A stretch of 63,027 nucleotides of DNA from Actinomadura mexicana (GTDB taxonomy: Bacteria > Actinomycetota > Actinomycetes > Streptosporangiales > Streptosporangiaceae): contig NZ_FZNP01000027.1 of assembly GCF_900188105.1 (NCBI RefSeq), positions 1-63,027 of the forward strand, read 5' to 3'. The notes beneath the pieces were generated by a model. The model was not told the DNA's origin. It saw only the letters and a list, made by a program, of their open reading frames with translations, and did not search any database. Below are positions 18,239-27,144 of this stretch, piece by piece. Position 1 is the first letter of the stretch, and each line of letters opens with the position of its first letter. Made by a program: the position numbers and the translations under genes.

Positions 18239-19225
18239 TCAGCTCGCGCGCTTGTCGGCGGCGCTGCGGAGGTTGGCGACATCCTTGTCGAAGTACGCCG
18301 AGTACGACCGGGAGGCCGTGTGACCGCCGGTGTGGAAGCCGCCGATAACGCCGTTGATGGAACCGGTGTGGGTCTTGCCGTTGTAGCCGAGCAGCCATGG
18401 GCTGCCGCTCGTCCCACGGGTAAAGCCGGTGCAATCCATCCGGATCTGGTACTTCGAGTACCTCGCCGTCTTGGTGTGGCAGGAGATGGGCCTCTCGCGC
18501 GCGTCAGGGTAGCCGAACACGTCCACCGTCCTGCCGACACCCCGGTTGATGCTGAGCTTGTTGTAGCCGACCGCTTTCTGGATCGTCGTGCCGTTCCGCG
18601 TGTTCAAGGCGATGAACCCGAAGTCCAGGTCGGGGTCACTCTTGGACGCCCAGCGCTTTTCGACCATCAGCATGCCGGCCGTCCACATTCCGTACGGGCG
18701 GTGCCCGCGGTCGTACTTGGGGACGAACACCACGTTGCGCCTGTACGTCTTCCCCAAGCCGCCGTGGATGCAATGGGCGGCGGTTATCAGCAGCCTCTGG
18801 GAAGAACTGTGCACGACGCTCGCCGTGCAGTAGTGGTCGCCGTGCCCGTCGTTCGAGAACAGCGCCCCGACGGTGGGCACCCCGCCGAACGGCTTGGACA
18901 CGGGAATGGACTGCGCGGTGAGCTGTTGGCCGGTTGCGGCGCCGTCCTCGAGGTCCAGCGGCGTGGCGGCGGCCATCCGCCGCTCCGTCCAGTAACGGGA
19001 CGCGCTCCCCGACTCAGCCGCGCTGATCCGGACACTGGTGGAGGTGTCCGCCATCGTGCGCCCCTGCGCGTCGCTCGCCGGAACCGCGGCCCGCATGACC
19101 GTCTTGACCTGCGTGGAGTGTGCGGACTGTGCGGACGCCGCGTTGGCCGTGCCGACCGAGGCGGCGAGCAGAGCGGTGGAGGCCAGGGTGGTCGCCCCGA
19201 CCACCGCCGTCTTCGTGATGGACAT
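18239..19225 (-). CDS. Secreted trypsin-like (V8/glutamyl-type) serine protease
   Basis: 328 residues. The signal peptide is identical to that of the gene at 16050-16613. The pro-region runs to about residue 110, then a chymotrypsin-fold domain with His in 'LLITAAHCIHGG', Asp in 'DPDLDFGFIAL' and Ser in 'RGTSGSPWLL'. 'SVVHSSSQ' and 'YCTASVV' are typical of the V8/Streptomyces group. A disulfide between the Cys of YCTAS and AAHC is likely. It is an extracellular endopeptidase. It belongs with the CHAP, M4 and broken nuclease genes as an exported hydrolase set. It shares its promoter block with 16050-16613 through the 508-bp repeat, so the two should be co-regulated. Confidence 0.9.
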   Translation of the reverse strand: MSITKTAVVGATTLASTALLAASVGTANAASAQSAHSTQVKTVMRAAVPASDAQGRTMADTSTSVRISAAESGSASRYWTERRMAAATPLDLEDGAATGQQLTAQSIPVSKPFGGVPTVGALFSNDGHGDHYCTASVVHSSSQRLLITAAHCIHGGLGKTYRRNVVFVPKYDRGHRPYGMWTAGMLMVEKRWASKSDPDLDFGFIALNTRNGTTIQKAVGYNKLSINRGVGRTVDVFGYPDARERPISCHTKTARYSKYQIRMDCTGFTRGTSGSPWLLGYNGKTHTGSINGVIGGFHTGGHTASRSYSAYFDKDVANLRSAADKRAS

Positions 19226-19592
19226 TTCGTTCCTTCGGTTCTTGATGGGTCACCAGCCGGTCTTCCGCCTGGGATCGTCGCCCTCGGACCCGATATCGCG
19301 CTGGGCTGGGATGGCTCGATATGCCGGTTCTACAGCCCGAAGATTGTCCGGCGCCGGTGGCACGGGACCGGACAACAGAGCCCGGACAATGGGAGCCGCC
19401 ATCTCGCCCGGGACGCCTTAGGATGGTTGGCCCATAAATGGCGGGTTATATGGTGACCTGTGGCCTGCTGAAAACTGAATGCATCAGCGGCACGCACAGA
19501 CCTGCCGCGATCTTCGTGAGGGTCGGTTGTGATCACGTCGTACACGTGTGGGGACAGCAGGCGCACGGCGCGCCCGTGAGGCGCCGGCCACG
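19084..19592 (-). repeat. 508-bp direct repeat, copy 2: promoter + RBS + signal-peptide module
   Basis: Partner of 16472-16979. The right end of the match (19592) coincides with the end of the IS3-type relic that begins at 19593. The insertion, or a recombination at its edge, therefore defines this boundary. Confidence 0.92.
19343..19390 (-). promoter_or_regulatory. Triple TTGTCCGG-type operator cluster, copy 2
   Basis: Same three sites as at 16731-16778, shifted by 2612 bases (19343-19351, 19368-19376, 19382-19390), upstream of the protease start at 19225. Conservation in both copies does not prove function, because the whole block is duplicated. Confidence 0.5.
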
Positions 19593-20379
19593 TTTGACGG
19601 GCGTGATGCCCTCTCTGAGGTTCCCCCGCAGCACGGACAGCTGGGGTGAGATGGGGCAGGTGGTCGTGGACGAGGCGCGGTGTCGTTCCTCGTACTCCAC
19701 CGGACTGAGCATTTCGAGGCTGTGCTCTGAACGGGTTATACGAGCACTCGATCCATTCAAACACCGCGGCTGCGAGGTCGGCTTTTGTCCGCCAATTCCT
19801 GGTGTCGAGGAGTTCGAGTTGCATCGTGCCCCAGAACGACTCCATCATGGCATTGTCGTAGCAGTCGCCGACCGTGCCCACCGAGCCGAGGAGTCCGGTG
19901 GCCCCGAGGTGCTTTCCGAACGTCCAGGACGTGAACTGGGTTCACTGGTCTGAATGCAGGATCGTGGCCTCCTGGGCGGCTTTCTGCGGGCGGCTGCGGC
20001 GGCCATCGCATCGACCGTGGGTTTGATGGTCTGGCGGATGTCGATGGAATGGCCGATGATGCGCCGGGAGAAGCAGTCCAGCACGTCCGCACAGTACAGC
20101 TTCCCCTCGCCGGTCGGGTGCTCGGGGTGTCGGTGACGCACAGCACGTCGGGCGCCTGACGTCGAAGGCCCGCTTGACCAGGTCCTCCTCGGTCGGCTCA
20201 TTGCCCAGGTTGCGGCGCCCCCTGCGCCAGTAGATCCCCTGGATCCCGGCTTGGCGCATCAGCCGCTCGACTCGTTTGCGGCTCACCTGCTCGCCCCGTC
20301 CGAGCGTCAGCTCGGCGTGCTCCCGCGGCGAGCCGTAGCTCTGGCGTGACTCTTCATGGATTTCTTTGATCATTCTCAC
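19593..20379 (-). pseudogene. IS3-family transposase OrfB, multiply frameshifted
   Basis: Pieces in order on the minus strand: 'MIKEIHEESRQSYGSPR', 'RKRVERLMRQAGIQGIYWRRG', 'KLYCADVLDCFSRRIIGHSI', 'GTVGDCYDNAMMESFWGTMQLELL', 'AAAVFEWIECSYNPFR', and the tail 'LEMLSPVEYEERH'. This is the rve/DDE integrase core of IS3 OrfB, with Asp in 'ADVLDCFSR' and Glu in 'MMESFWG'. At least four frame changes make it inactive. No OrfA is adjacent. Confidence 0.85.
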
Positions 20380-20414
20380 CAGCTCGGTGTTGCGGTGCTC
20401 TCGGATGTGGACCT

Positions 20415-20742
20415 CGGGGCATTGCTAAAGGGTCCACGACCTGACCGCCGCCCGTATTCGGGGCATCCTGCGAAAACTGGCAAAGAAAGGGAGGCTCGCC
20501 CTGGCCGACAAGGCATACCAGGAGCCGAAGCCTCGTGCGTCATCACGCCCTACAAACAAGGGCAGGGACAAGCTCGAGTCGCAGAACCAGGTCAACCAGG
20601 CGCACGCCAAACTCCGGCAGACCAGGCGATCGCGCAAACGCCCAGATCGTTTATGGCAAACTGCGAAGATGCGCTGCAGCTTCAGCAAGGTCGGCCAAAT
20701 CATCAAGGCAATCGCCGTCCCTCTAAACTACGAGGTCCGTTA
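20415..20742 (+). pseudogene. IS5-family transposase C-terminal relic
   Basis: Reading across frames gives 'DLTAARIRGILRKLAKKG', 'LADKAYQE', 'GRDKLESQNQVNQAHAKLR', then 'KMRCSFSKVGQIIKAIAVPLNYEVR'. This matches the end of IS5-group transposases that normally read LADKGYQGAG and ERANAQLKTWRILRK. The ERANAQLK acidic residue is disrupted. It lies head to head with the IS3 relic. Confidence 0.7.
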
Positions 20743-20745
20743 AAA

Positions 20746-21041
20746 ATAAAAGATTGGTCACCGAGCGTCGCACTTGACACAATGCATGACCAATAAATCA
20801 ACGACACTCTCCAAACTCCACATATCACCTCCGCATCTTGATCAACTTTGAGGAGGCGTTTTCGGCTGACACTTATAACCAATCAGACCAAGCCGCATAA
20901 GACAGAAGCGAAGACGAAAATATGTCGGGCTCGCCAAATGGTTCCAGATGTGGCGCGGAGTATTGACTCCTGTGCGGTGACTCAGTTAGAAGCAGATGAA
21001 GGCTTCATAGTGGTCCCGCATCGGATCGGAGGCTGGACTTG
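20746..21041. other. AT-rich intergenic region upstream of the alpha/beta hydrolase
   Basis: About 296 bases with markedly lower GC than the rest of the window, suggesting foreign or non-coding origin. A TTGACA hexamer sits at 20776-20781, but no matching -10 at normal spacing is clear. No gene seen. Confidence 0.4.
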
Positions 21042-21926
21042 ATGATGGTTGTGACCGCCGCTGACGGACGGGGGCTTGCCGTGCAGCAGTGCGGGGAACC
21101 CGGAGGCCGTCCCGTCTTCCTCCTTCATGGAACGCCCGGGAGCAGATTGGGGCCGATTCCACGGCCCATGGTGCTCTATCAGCTCGGTATCAGGCTCATT
21201 TCCTTCGATCGAGCCGGCTACGGCCTTTCGGACCGGAGCCTCGGGCGCACAGTCGCCGATATCGCCGCCGACGTCCGTGTGATAGCCGACTTCCTGGGCT
21301 TGGAGGAGTTCGCTGTCCTCGGCCGGTCGGGCGGCGGTCCGCACGCCCTCGCCTGCGCGGCGTTGCTTCCCGAGCGCGCCCGGCGCGTCGCGGCGCTGGT
21401 GGCGCTGGCGCCCGCGCAGGCGGAGGGACTCGATTGGTTCGAGGGGATGGCTATGTCCAACACCCAGCAGTACCTCGCGGCGCGCGGCCAGGGTCGGCTG
21501 ATCTCCGCTCGGCTGCGGTCGGCCGCCGACGGCATCCGCGCGAACCCGGCGCGGTATCTGGCCGAGATCCACGCGGAACTGCCCCGGTCGGACCGGCGCG
21601 TGGTGGCCGACGCCGGGATGCGCAGGATGCTCTACGAGACCTTCGCGGAGGCGTTCCGCAGATCGGCAGATGGCTGGATCGATGACCTGCTGGCCTTTAG
21701 CCGCCCGTGGGGGTTCGACCCCGGTGACATTGGAGTGCCGACGATGCTCTGGCACGGCGCGGACGACACATTTTCGCCCGCCGGGCACTCCCGGTGGCTG
21801 GCCGGGCGGATCCGAACCTCCACCGTCGTGATCCAGTCCGACTCGGCGCACTTCGGCGCGTTCGACGTCATCCCGGACGTGCTGGCCTGGCTCGCCGAAG
21901 CGGTACAGCCGTCACAGCGGTTGTAG
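21042..21926 (+). CDS. Alpha/beta-fold hydrolase
   Basis: About 294 residues. ATG at 21042 (another at 21045) with GGAGG nine bases upstream. The fold is intact: oxyanion loop 'LLHGTPGSR', nucleophile elbow 'VLGRSGGGPHAL' (Ser), acid in 'WHGADDTFSP' and His in 'SDSAHFGAF'. A helical lid lies between residues ~130 and 215. The closest general type is the haloalkane-dehalogenase/lipase-like AB-hydrolase family, but the substrate cannot be read from sequence. Its 3' end overlaps the end of the convergent 21912-25856 gene by 15 bases, so it is not part of that operon. Confidence 0.85.
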   Translation: MMVVTAADGRGLAVQQCGEPGGRPVFLLHGTPGSRLGPIPRPMVLYQLGIRLISFDRAGYGLSDRSLGRTVADIAADVRVIADFLGLEEFAVLGRSGGGPHALACAALLPERARRVAALVALAPAQAEGLDWFEGMAMSNTQQYLAARGQGRLISARLRSAADGIRANPARYLAEIHAELPRSDRRVVADAGMRRMLYETFAEAFRRSADGWIDDLLAFSRPWGFDPGDIGVPTMLWHGADDTFSPAGHSRWLAGRIRTSTVVIQSDSAHFGAFDVIPDVLAWLAEAVQPSQRL

Positions 21927-24900
21927 CTCCAGATCGCGGTTGAGGCGGACGCCGTTCCGGACGTTCGCGATGATCGGGTGCGGGTGGTTCTCCGCCAGCA
22001 CGAGCAGGGCTTCCGCGGCCTGCTCGCGCAGCTCGTACGCTTCCGTCGTACGGTTCATGTCCTGCAGGGTTACGGAAAGGTTGGCTCGGCAAACGTTGGT
22101 GTCCGGGTGCCGCTCGCCCAGGAGCTCGGTCAGCCTGGCCAGCGCGTCCCGTTCGAGCGCCTCGGCCTCCTCGTAGCGGCGGACGTCGCCCAGGCAGTTC
22201 GCGTAGTTGATCGCGGCGGACAGGATGAACGGGTGCCCCCGACCGGGCGGCTGCTCCCCCTGGCCGAGCGCCAGCTCCAGGGCCGGCACGACCCTGGAGG
22301 CGAGTGCCACAGCCTCGTCAAGGTCACCGGCACTGCGGAGATAGCAGCCCAGATTGTTTTCGACAAGCAGGGTGTGCGGGTGCTCCTTGCCCATCTTCTG
22401 GGCATGGACGACCAGTGCGGCTTGGGCGCGGTCGCGGGCCGCCAGGTGGTCACCGATCGCGGACATGCAGGCAGCGACTTCCAGGTCGGCAGGCACGGAG
22501 TCGGGCGAATCAGGGAAGTAGCGCTGATACCTGGCATAGGTCTCCTCCGCGAGGGCCAGAGCCTCCTCCAGTTGGCCGACCTTGCGCAGCGATATCGCCA
22601 GACTTGTCCCCGCACGCAGCGTGTCCAGGAACTGGTCGCCGAGGACCTCCATGTATCTCTGGTAGACACCACGCAGCATTTCGACGGACTCGTCGTAGCG
22701 ACCTGCCTCACGTAGATCCCACGCGAGGCAGGACTCGGTGTAGAGCGTGTAAGGGTGGTCCTCCCCTAAAACGTTGCGGCGGCGTTCCAGTGTCTGCCGG
22801 TCCTGTCGGTATGCGCTGGCCGATTTGCCGTTCAAACGGTAGTCGACCCCCAAGTTGTGCGCGGTCATCAGGGTGCGCGGATGGTCCTCTCCCCAGGTTT
22901 CGGTGGCACGCTTGAAGGTCTTCTCGTCCATCTCCAGGGCTTCCCGGAACCGGCCGAGCGCACGCAGGTCCGCGGCGACGCTTCCGGCGGTCATCAGCGT
23001 GTGCGGATGCTCGGGTCCCAGCGTCGGTGAGTTCATCTGCCGGTTCATCACATCGATGTCGCGCTGGTACGCAGCTTTGCTGGCGCCGCGCGAGCGCTCC
23101 ACGTTGGCGATCTGCGCCTGCAGGAACAGCCACTGAAAGTGGTCCTCGCCGAGCTTGCCCGTCCATTCCTTGCTCAGCTCGTCACCAAGGTCGAGGGCGC
23201 TGTCAAAGTTCCCGCGCTTCCACTGGTACCGCACCAGGTCGATGAGCATCTGCCTGACGTCCTCGTCATCGCACAGGGCGGCGCCGGACGGCTTGACGTG
23301 CGGCAGGATCTCCTCCAGGTTCGGCCAGCTCCTGGGGTCGTCGGTATCTCCGTGCTTGGGACGTGCTCCGAGGAGGATCTTGTGCACGGCGTGGCAGGTC
23401 TCCTCTGATCTGGCCGTCGACAACCCGTGCCGGATGACGGATTGGACGAGGGTGTGGACCTGGATCGAGTTGTTGTCCTGGTCGACCCTGGCCAGCGCGA
23501 ACCGGCTGATCTCCCGCACGTGCTTTCCGAGGACGAGCCGGTCGCGCAGTGTCTCGTCCAGCGGCAGGAGGATGCTCGCCATCTCGTCGCTGTAGACGAG
23601 GTCGAGCGATATCGGTTCCGCAGAGAAGAACGCCAGCAATTCCAGCAGCCGTGCCGCGGCAGGAGACGCTTCACGCAACTGCCGGAAGGTGACGTTCCAG
23701 GTGACCGCGACCGACTGGGGCACGTCTTTGGCGCTCAACTCCAGCGTGGACGCCGTCTCGCGTTCCAGTGCCTCCAGGTACTCGCCGGCGGGCATGAAAG
23801 TAGACGCCAGCCAGGCTGCGGCCTGCTCGATGGCGAGCGGCAGGTTGCCGAGCGCCTTGGCGATGTTGTGCGCGTTGTCGTCGGAGATCTTCGGGACGCG
23901 GCGACGCAGGTGCTCGACTGCCTCCGCTTCGGCGAACACGTCCACCATCAGCGCCTGGGCGAGTTGGGTCCAGTCCGGGTCGCGGGAAGTGATGATGACG
24001 TGCCCGTCGCCGCCCGGCAGGTACTCCTTCAGTTCCTTGGGATTGTCGGCATTGTCGAAGATGATCAGCCAGCGAGGGGTGGGAGTGCCGCGGCGCAGCG
24101 CATCCAAGGCGGCGTTCGCGGCGTCAGCGATGCTGTCCCCGACCCGCAGCCCCATGTCCTCGGCCAGGTTGGCGAGCCCGGCCCGGATCGAGTCGGGCTG
24201 CTGAGCATTGATCCACCAGACCAGGTCGTAGTCCGCCTTGAAGCGGTGTGCGTACTCGATGGCGACCTGGGTCTTACCCACCCCGCCAAGACCGTGAAGG
24301 GCCTGCGGCTGGACGATACGCTGCGTGGTGCCCAGCAGGTTGTCGCGAAGCTGCTCCAGCAGCCTGCCGCGACCAGTGAACACGGCATTACGCCGGTCAA
24401 CGTTCCATGTGGGGGGCGCTGTCCGGGCGGCCCCGGGGAAGCGGGGCACCACCCGCGAGTGCTCGGTCGGTTGGTCGGCCGAACGCTTGGAGTGGCCGAG
24501 CGAGCGCAGCAGCGCCTCGCGGGCCTCCCGCTCCCCTTGCCCGGTGAGGTCGACCGGCATCGGGCCGCCGAAGGCCGCGCCGAGTTGGGCGTCCAGGACG
24601 CGTACGGCCGTCAGCCTGCGGTGGGGGCCCGCGGTTCGGCTGGTCAGGACGTCCCACTCCTGCTGCGCGGCCTGTGAGGAGACGAAACTGGGGGACAGGA
24701 GGACGAGCGTGTGACCAGAGCCGGCGGCCCGTCCCTCGGACGGGTCGTTCTGCCTTGCGTCCACGCTGCGTGTGATCACCCGGTATCCCACGCGTCCCAA
24801 GACCAGGCTCATCCAGTCGACCCACGCGCGGTCCTCGGACACATAGTTGATGTAAACATCGGTGACCTCCGAGGGCCCACGCCGGGTGAAGCGGTCCAGC

Positions 24901-25856
24901 GTGGACTTCCTGAGCTCCTCGGGTATCGGCCTATAGGCTCCTACCCGGCCCTCAGTGATCTCGCCGCAGAGCCGCTCGAAGGCCGCCAGCATCGAGTTCG
25001 GCGAGCCTGGCGCATCACCGAAGGTCGCCAGTGTCTCCTCGAAGGCGTAGTACGGGCGGTACGGGATCTCCACTGAGAGCCAGTATCGGGCCGACTCCTC
25101 CTGGTTCATACCGCGCGGGAACTGGTCGAACCGTTCGCGCGCGTAAGCCCGGCCCGCCTCGACCTTGGCGTTCTCGCCGTAGTCGATCCGCATCGGCACC
25201 GGCAGAATACGAATGCGGCGCTCCCGGTAGCGTTCGTCGATGTGCGCGGCGATGGCGGCCGCGCCGTCGATGCTCTGGTCGCTCAGAGTGAAGCAGTCGA
25301 CCAGGACGTCCGGGAAGTGAACGGTGCAGATGTCAGCGATGTCGCTGAGTCCCGTGCGGCTGTCGATCAGCACGTAGTCGTAGTGCCGCCGCATGTCGGC
25401 GCGCAGGGCGTCGAAGAACTGGCCGCCGCCGAGTCGGTCGTAGAAGTTGTCCCAATCCATGCTGGTGATCAAGGACGAGTAGTCGCGATTCTGCCGGCCG
25501 GCCGAGACGAAGTCCAGCATCCCGCCGTCCGGGAAGTCCCAGTCCAGCGACACCGCATGCTTCAAAATCTTGGCGTACTTCAGGTGCCAGTCCCGCGCGG
25601 CGTCCTCATGCTTGTGCGTCGCCGCCCACGAGTAGTCGGTGAGTAGTTCGATGACGCCGGGCGTCTCAGCCACGGTCCTCTGGTCCATGAAAGGGTGAAA
25701 GAACTTGTGCAGCCCCGGCGACTCCAGATCCCAGTCGATGACGAGCACCCTGCTCCCGGCCATCGCCATAATCCATGCGACGTTGGCCAACGCGGTCGTA
25801 CGCCCGGTGCCGCCTTTGTAGGAGTAGAAAGTGACGATGGTGCCGTCGCTGCTCAT
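21912..25856 (-). CDS. FxSxx-COOH system KGG-ATPase / TIR / NB-ARC / TPR protein (1314 aa)
   Basis: ATG at 25856 with AAGGAGG upstream. Domains in order: a MinD/ParA-like ATPase (residues ~5-305, variant Walker 'YSYKGGTGRTT', then 'VLVIDWDLESPGL'); a TIR domain (~332-450: 'DVYINYVSEDRAW', 'TLVLLSPSFVSS'); an NB-ARC/STAND NTPase with P-loop GLGGVGKT at ~522-529 and 'RWLIIFDNADN'; and from ~870 a long TPR solenoid ('HPHTLMTAHNLGVDYR', 'GEDHPYTLYTES'). This is the FxSxx-COOH system TPR-protein architecture. TIR domains typically hydrolyse NAD+ or make signalling nucleotides once a STAND domain oligomerises. That output here is inference; the family's usual TIR glutamate should be checked. It is 14 bases downstream of fxsC and last in the operon. 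Confidence 0.9.
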   Translation of the reverse strand: MSSDGTIVTFYSYKGGTGRTTALANVAWIMAMAGSRVLVIDWDLESPGLHKFFHPFMDQRTVAETPGVIELLTDYSWAATHKHEDAARDWHLKYAKILKHAVSLDWDFPDGGMLDFVSAGRQNRDYSSLITSMDWDNFYDRLGGGQFFDALRADMRRHYDYVLIDSRTGLSDIADICTVHFPDVLVDCFTLSDQSIDGAAAIAAHIDERYRERRIRILPVPMRIDYGENAKVEAGRAYARERFDQFPRGMNQEESARYWLSVEIPYRPYYAFEETLATFGDAPGSPNSMLAAFERLCGEITEGRVGAYRPIPEELRKSTLDRFTRRGPSEVTDVYINYVSEDRAWVDWMSLVLGRVGYRVITRSVDARQNDPSEGRAAGSGHTLVLLSPSFVSSQAAQQEWDVLTSRTAGPHRRLTAVRVLDAQLGAAFGGPMPVDLTGQGEREAREALLRSLGHSKRSADQPTEHSRVVPRFPGAARTAPPTWNVDRRNAVFTGRGRLLEQLRDNLLGTTQRIVQPQALHGLGGVGKTQVAIEYAHRFKADYDLVWWINAQQPDSIRAGLANLAEDMGLRVGDSIADAANAALDALRRGTPTPRWLIIFDNADNPKELKEYLPGGDGHVIITSRDPDWTQLAQALMVDVFAEAEAVEHLRRRVPKISDDNAHNIAKALGNLPLAIEQAAAWLASTFMPAGEYLEALERETASTLELSAKDVPQSVAVTWNVTFRQLREASPAAARLLELLAFFSAEPISLDLVYSDEMASILLPLDETLRDRLVLGKHVREISRFALARVDQDNNSIQVHTLVQSVIRHGLSTARSEETCHAVHKILLGARPKHGDTDDPRSWPNLEEILPHVKPSGAALCDDEDVRQMLIDLVRYQWKRGNFDSALDLGDELSKEWTGKLGEDHFQWLFLQAQIANVERSRGASKAAYQRDIDVMNRQMNSPTLGPEHPHTLMTAGSVAADLRALGRFREALEMDEKTFKRATETWGEDHPRTLMTAHNLGVDYRLNGKSASAYRQDRQTLERRRNVLGEDHPYTLYTESCLAWDLREAGRYDESVEMLRGVYQRYMEVLGDQFLDTLRAGTSLAISLRKVGQLEEALALAEETYARYQRYFPDSPDSVPADLEVAACMSAIGDHLAARDRAQAALVVHAQKMGKEHPHTLLVENNLGCYLRSAGDLDEAVALASRVVPALELALGQGEQPPGRGHPFILSAAINYANCLGDVRRYEEAEALERDALARLTELLGERHPDTNVCRANLSVTLQDMNRTTEAYELREQAAEALLVLAENHPHPIIANVRNGVRLNRDLELQPL

Positions 25857-25870
25857 GATGCCTCCTTGCC

Positions 25871-27067
25871 CTAGAACTCCGGCCCCTGAAGCGAGGGACG
25901 GGACATGGTGGGCGGAGTCTGCGGAGGATGGACTTCCGTGGTCTTGAAGTAGCGGGAGACCGCTTCATGGACGGCCTTGGGCAATGCGTCGCGGAAGGCG
26001 TTGAGCGAAGCGAGGCGCGTAGCGGAGCCGATCAGAGCCATGCTCCGGGGAAGCACCTCCGTCAGGCCCTCGGCCAGGTCCGCGGAAGCGGTCATTGTCT
26101 CGTGGTCCTCGGAGTTGAACGGCGCGAGGAGGTTGACGGGATCACGGTCCATCTGCCGCAGGCGTTTGCCAATGACCGGGTCCTTGGCAGCCCACGGGTC
26201 GACCACCAGGACGCCCGGTTCCTCTAAAGGGTCCTGCGCCGCGTCATCGATGCCGTCGACGACAGAGCCATGGCCCATCTCCTCGAGGACCTCTCGCGCG
26301 TAGGCGCCGATCGGCACCAAGTGGTCGTGATCGCGGTAGGGCATCCACTCCAGTGCAGTCCGACCGTAGTAGTAGGCGTCACGGCCGCGTGGGAGCTGAT
26401 CCAGTTGCTGTGCGGCGAGGGTAAGCCGCACGATCGGTCTGTTCCTGGCCGGGGACGTATCGGTGAACGGACTCTGCAGTGCTTCCAGAGGAGAGACGGA
26501 GCTCGTCATGAGGTCGCATTCAGCCGCACGCTCCTTGATGAGCCGCGCTAAGCGCAACACCGTCTCCTCGTAGTCCTCCCGGTACCGGCTCAACTTCATG
26601 ATCCCGTAGAGGCCCTCGGCGGCGTAGGCCTCGGGGAAACCTGGAGAAATGTTCTGCATCGAGTGCACCGAAGATGGCAGCTCGTCGAGCTCCATGGGAA
26701 CCCAGAAGGCCGGGATGATCGCAGACGGAGGGTTCTGCCCGAGCGCCTGGGCCTGGCAGCGCCGCTGGAAGGCGGCCCACTCCCTCCCGCAGTAGTCGCT
26801 CTCGAAGTAGGCGGGTGAGAACAGCGCGACAAAGATCCGGCAGTTCGATAAAGCGATCTTCAGGCGGCCTGACCACTCAACTCCCACTGGGATTTGCCTG
26901 TCCATAAATCCCGGATTGGACACGCCCATTGTCTGGCCGACATCCTGACAAAGATCGTCAAAGAACTGGGTCACCCACCGGTCGGAGACCTCGGGCTGAA
27001 AGCGTGACCTGGCATAACTCAGAAAGAACTGCGGGCGTTCGTTCTCCGATGAGCTCCTTCCGGACAT
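25871..27067 (-). CDS. fxsC: TIR-domain protein FxsC
   Basis: 398 residues from the ATG at 27067, with GGGAGG just upstream. A longer in-frame reading from 27253 has no supporting ribosome site. The TIR-like domain is at the N-terminus: 'PQFFLSYARSRF', then 'GVEWSGRLKIALSNCRIFVALFSPAYFESDYCGREWAAF', read here as separate conserved strands. 'CGREWAAF' carries the likely TIR glutamate. The C-terminal ~200 residues ('DPWAAKDPVIGKRLRQMDRDP') are helical and typical of FxsC. In this system FxsC accompanies the peptide precursor, the radical-SAM maturase and the STAND-TPR protein. It lies 77 bases after the AAC(3)-like gene and 14 before the giant gene. Confidence 0.88.
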   Translation of the reverse strand: MSGRSSSENERPQFFLSYARSRFQPEVSDRWVTQFFDDLCQDVGQTMGVSNPGFMDRQIPVGVEWSGRLKIALSNCRIFVALFSPAYFESDYCGREWAAFQRRCQAQALGQNPPSAIIPAFWVPMELDELPSSVHSMQNISPGFPEAYAAEGLYGIMKLSRYREDYEETVLRLARLIKERAAECDLMTSSVSPLEALQSPFTDTSPARNRPIVRLTLAAQQLDQLPRGRDAYYYGRTALEWMPYRDHDHLVPIGAYAREVLEEMGHGSVVDGIDDAAQDPLEEPGVLVVDPWAAKDPVIGKRLRQMDRDPVNLLAPFNSEDHETMTASADLAEGLTEVLPRSMALIGSATRLASLNAFRDALPKAVHEAVSRYFKTTEVHPPQTPPTMSRPSLQGPEF

Positions 27068-27144
27068 ACTCCTCCCTTCCGGGGTAACTGTATGGCCGGA
27101 CGCACCGACGTGAATAGGTACTATGACGCAAATCGGGCCGTGCG

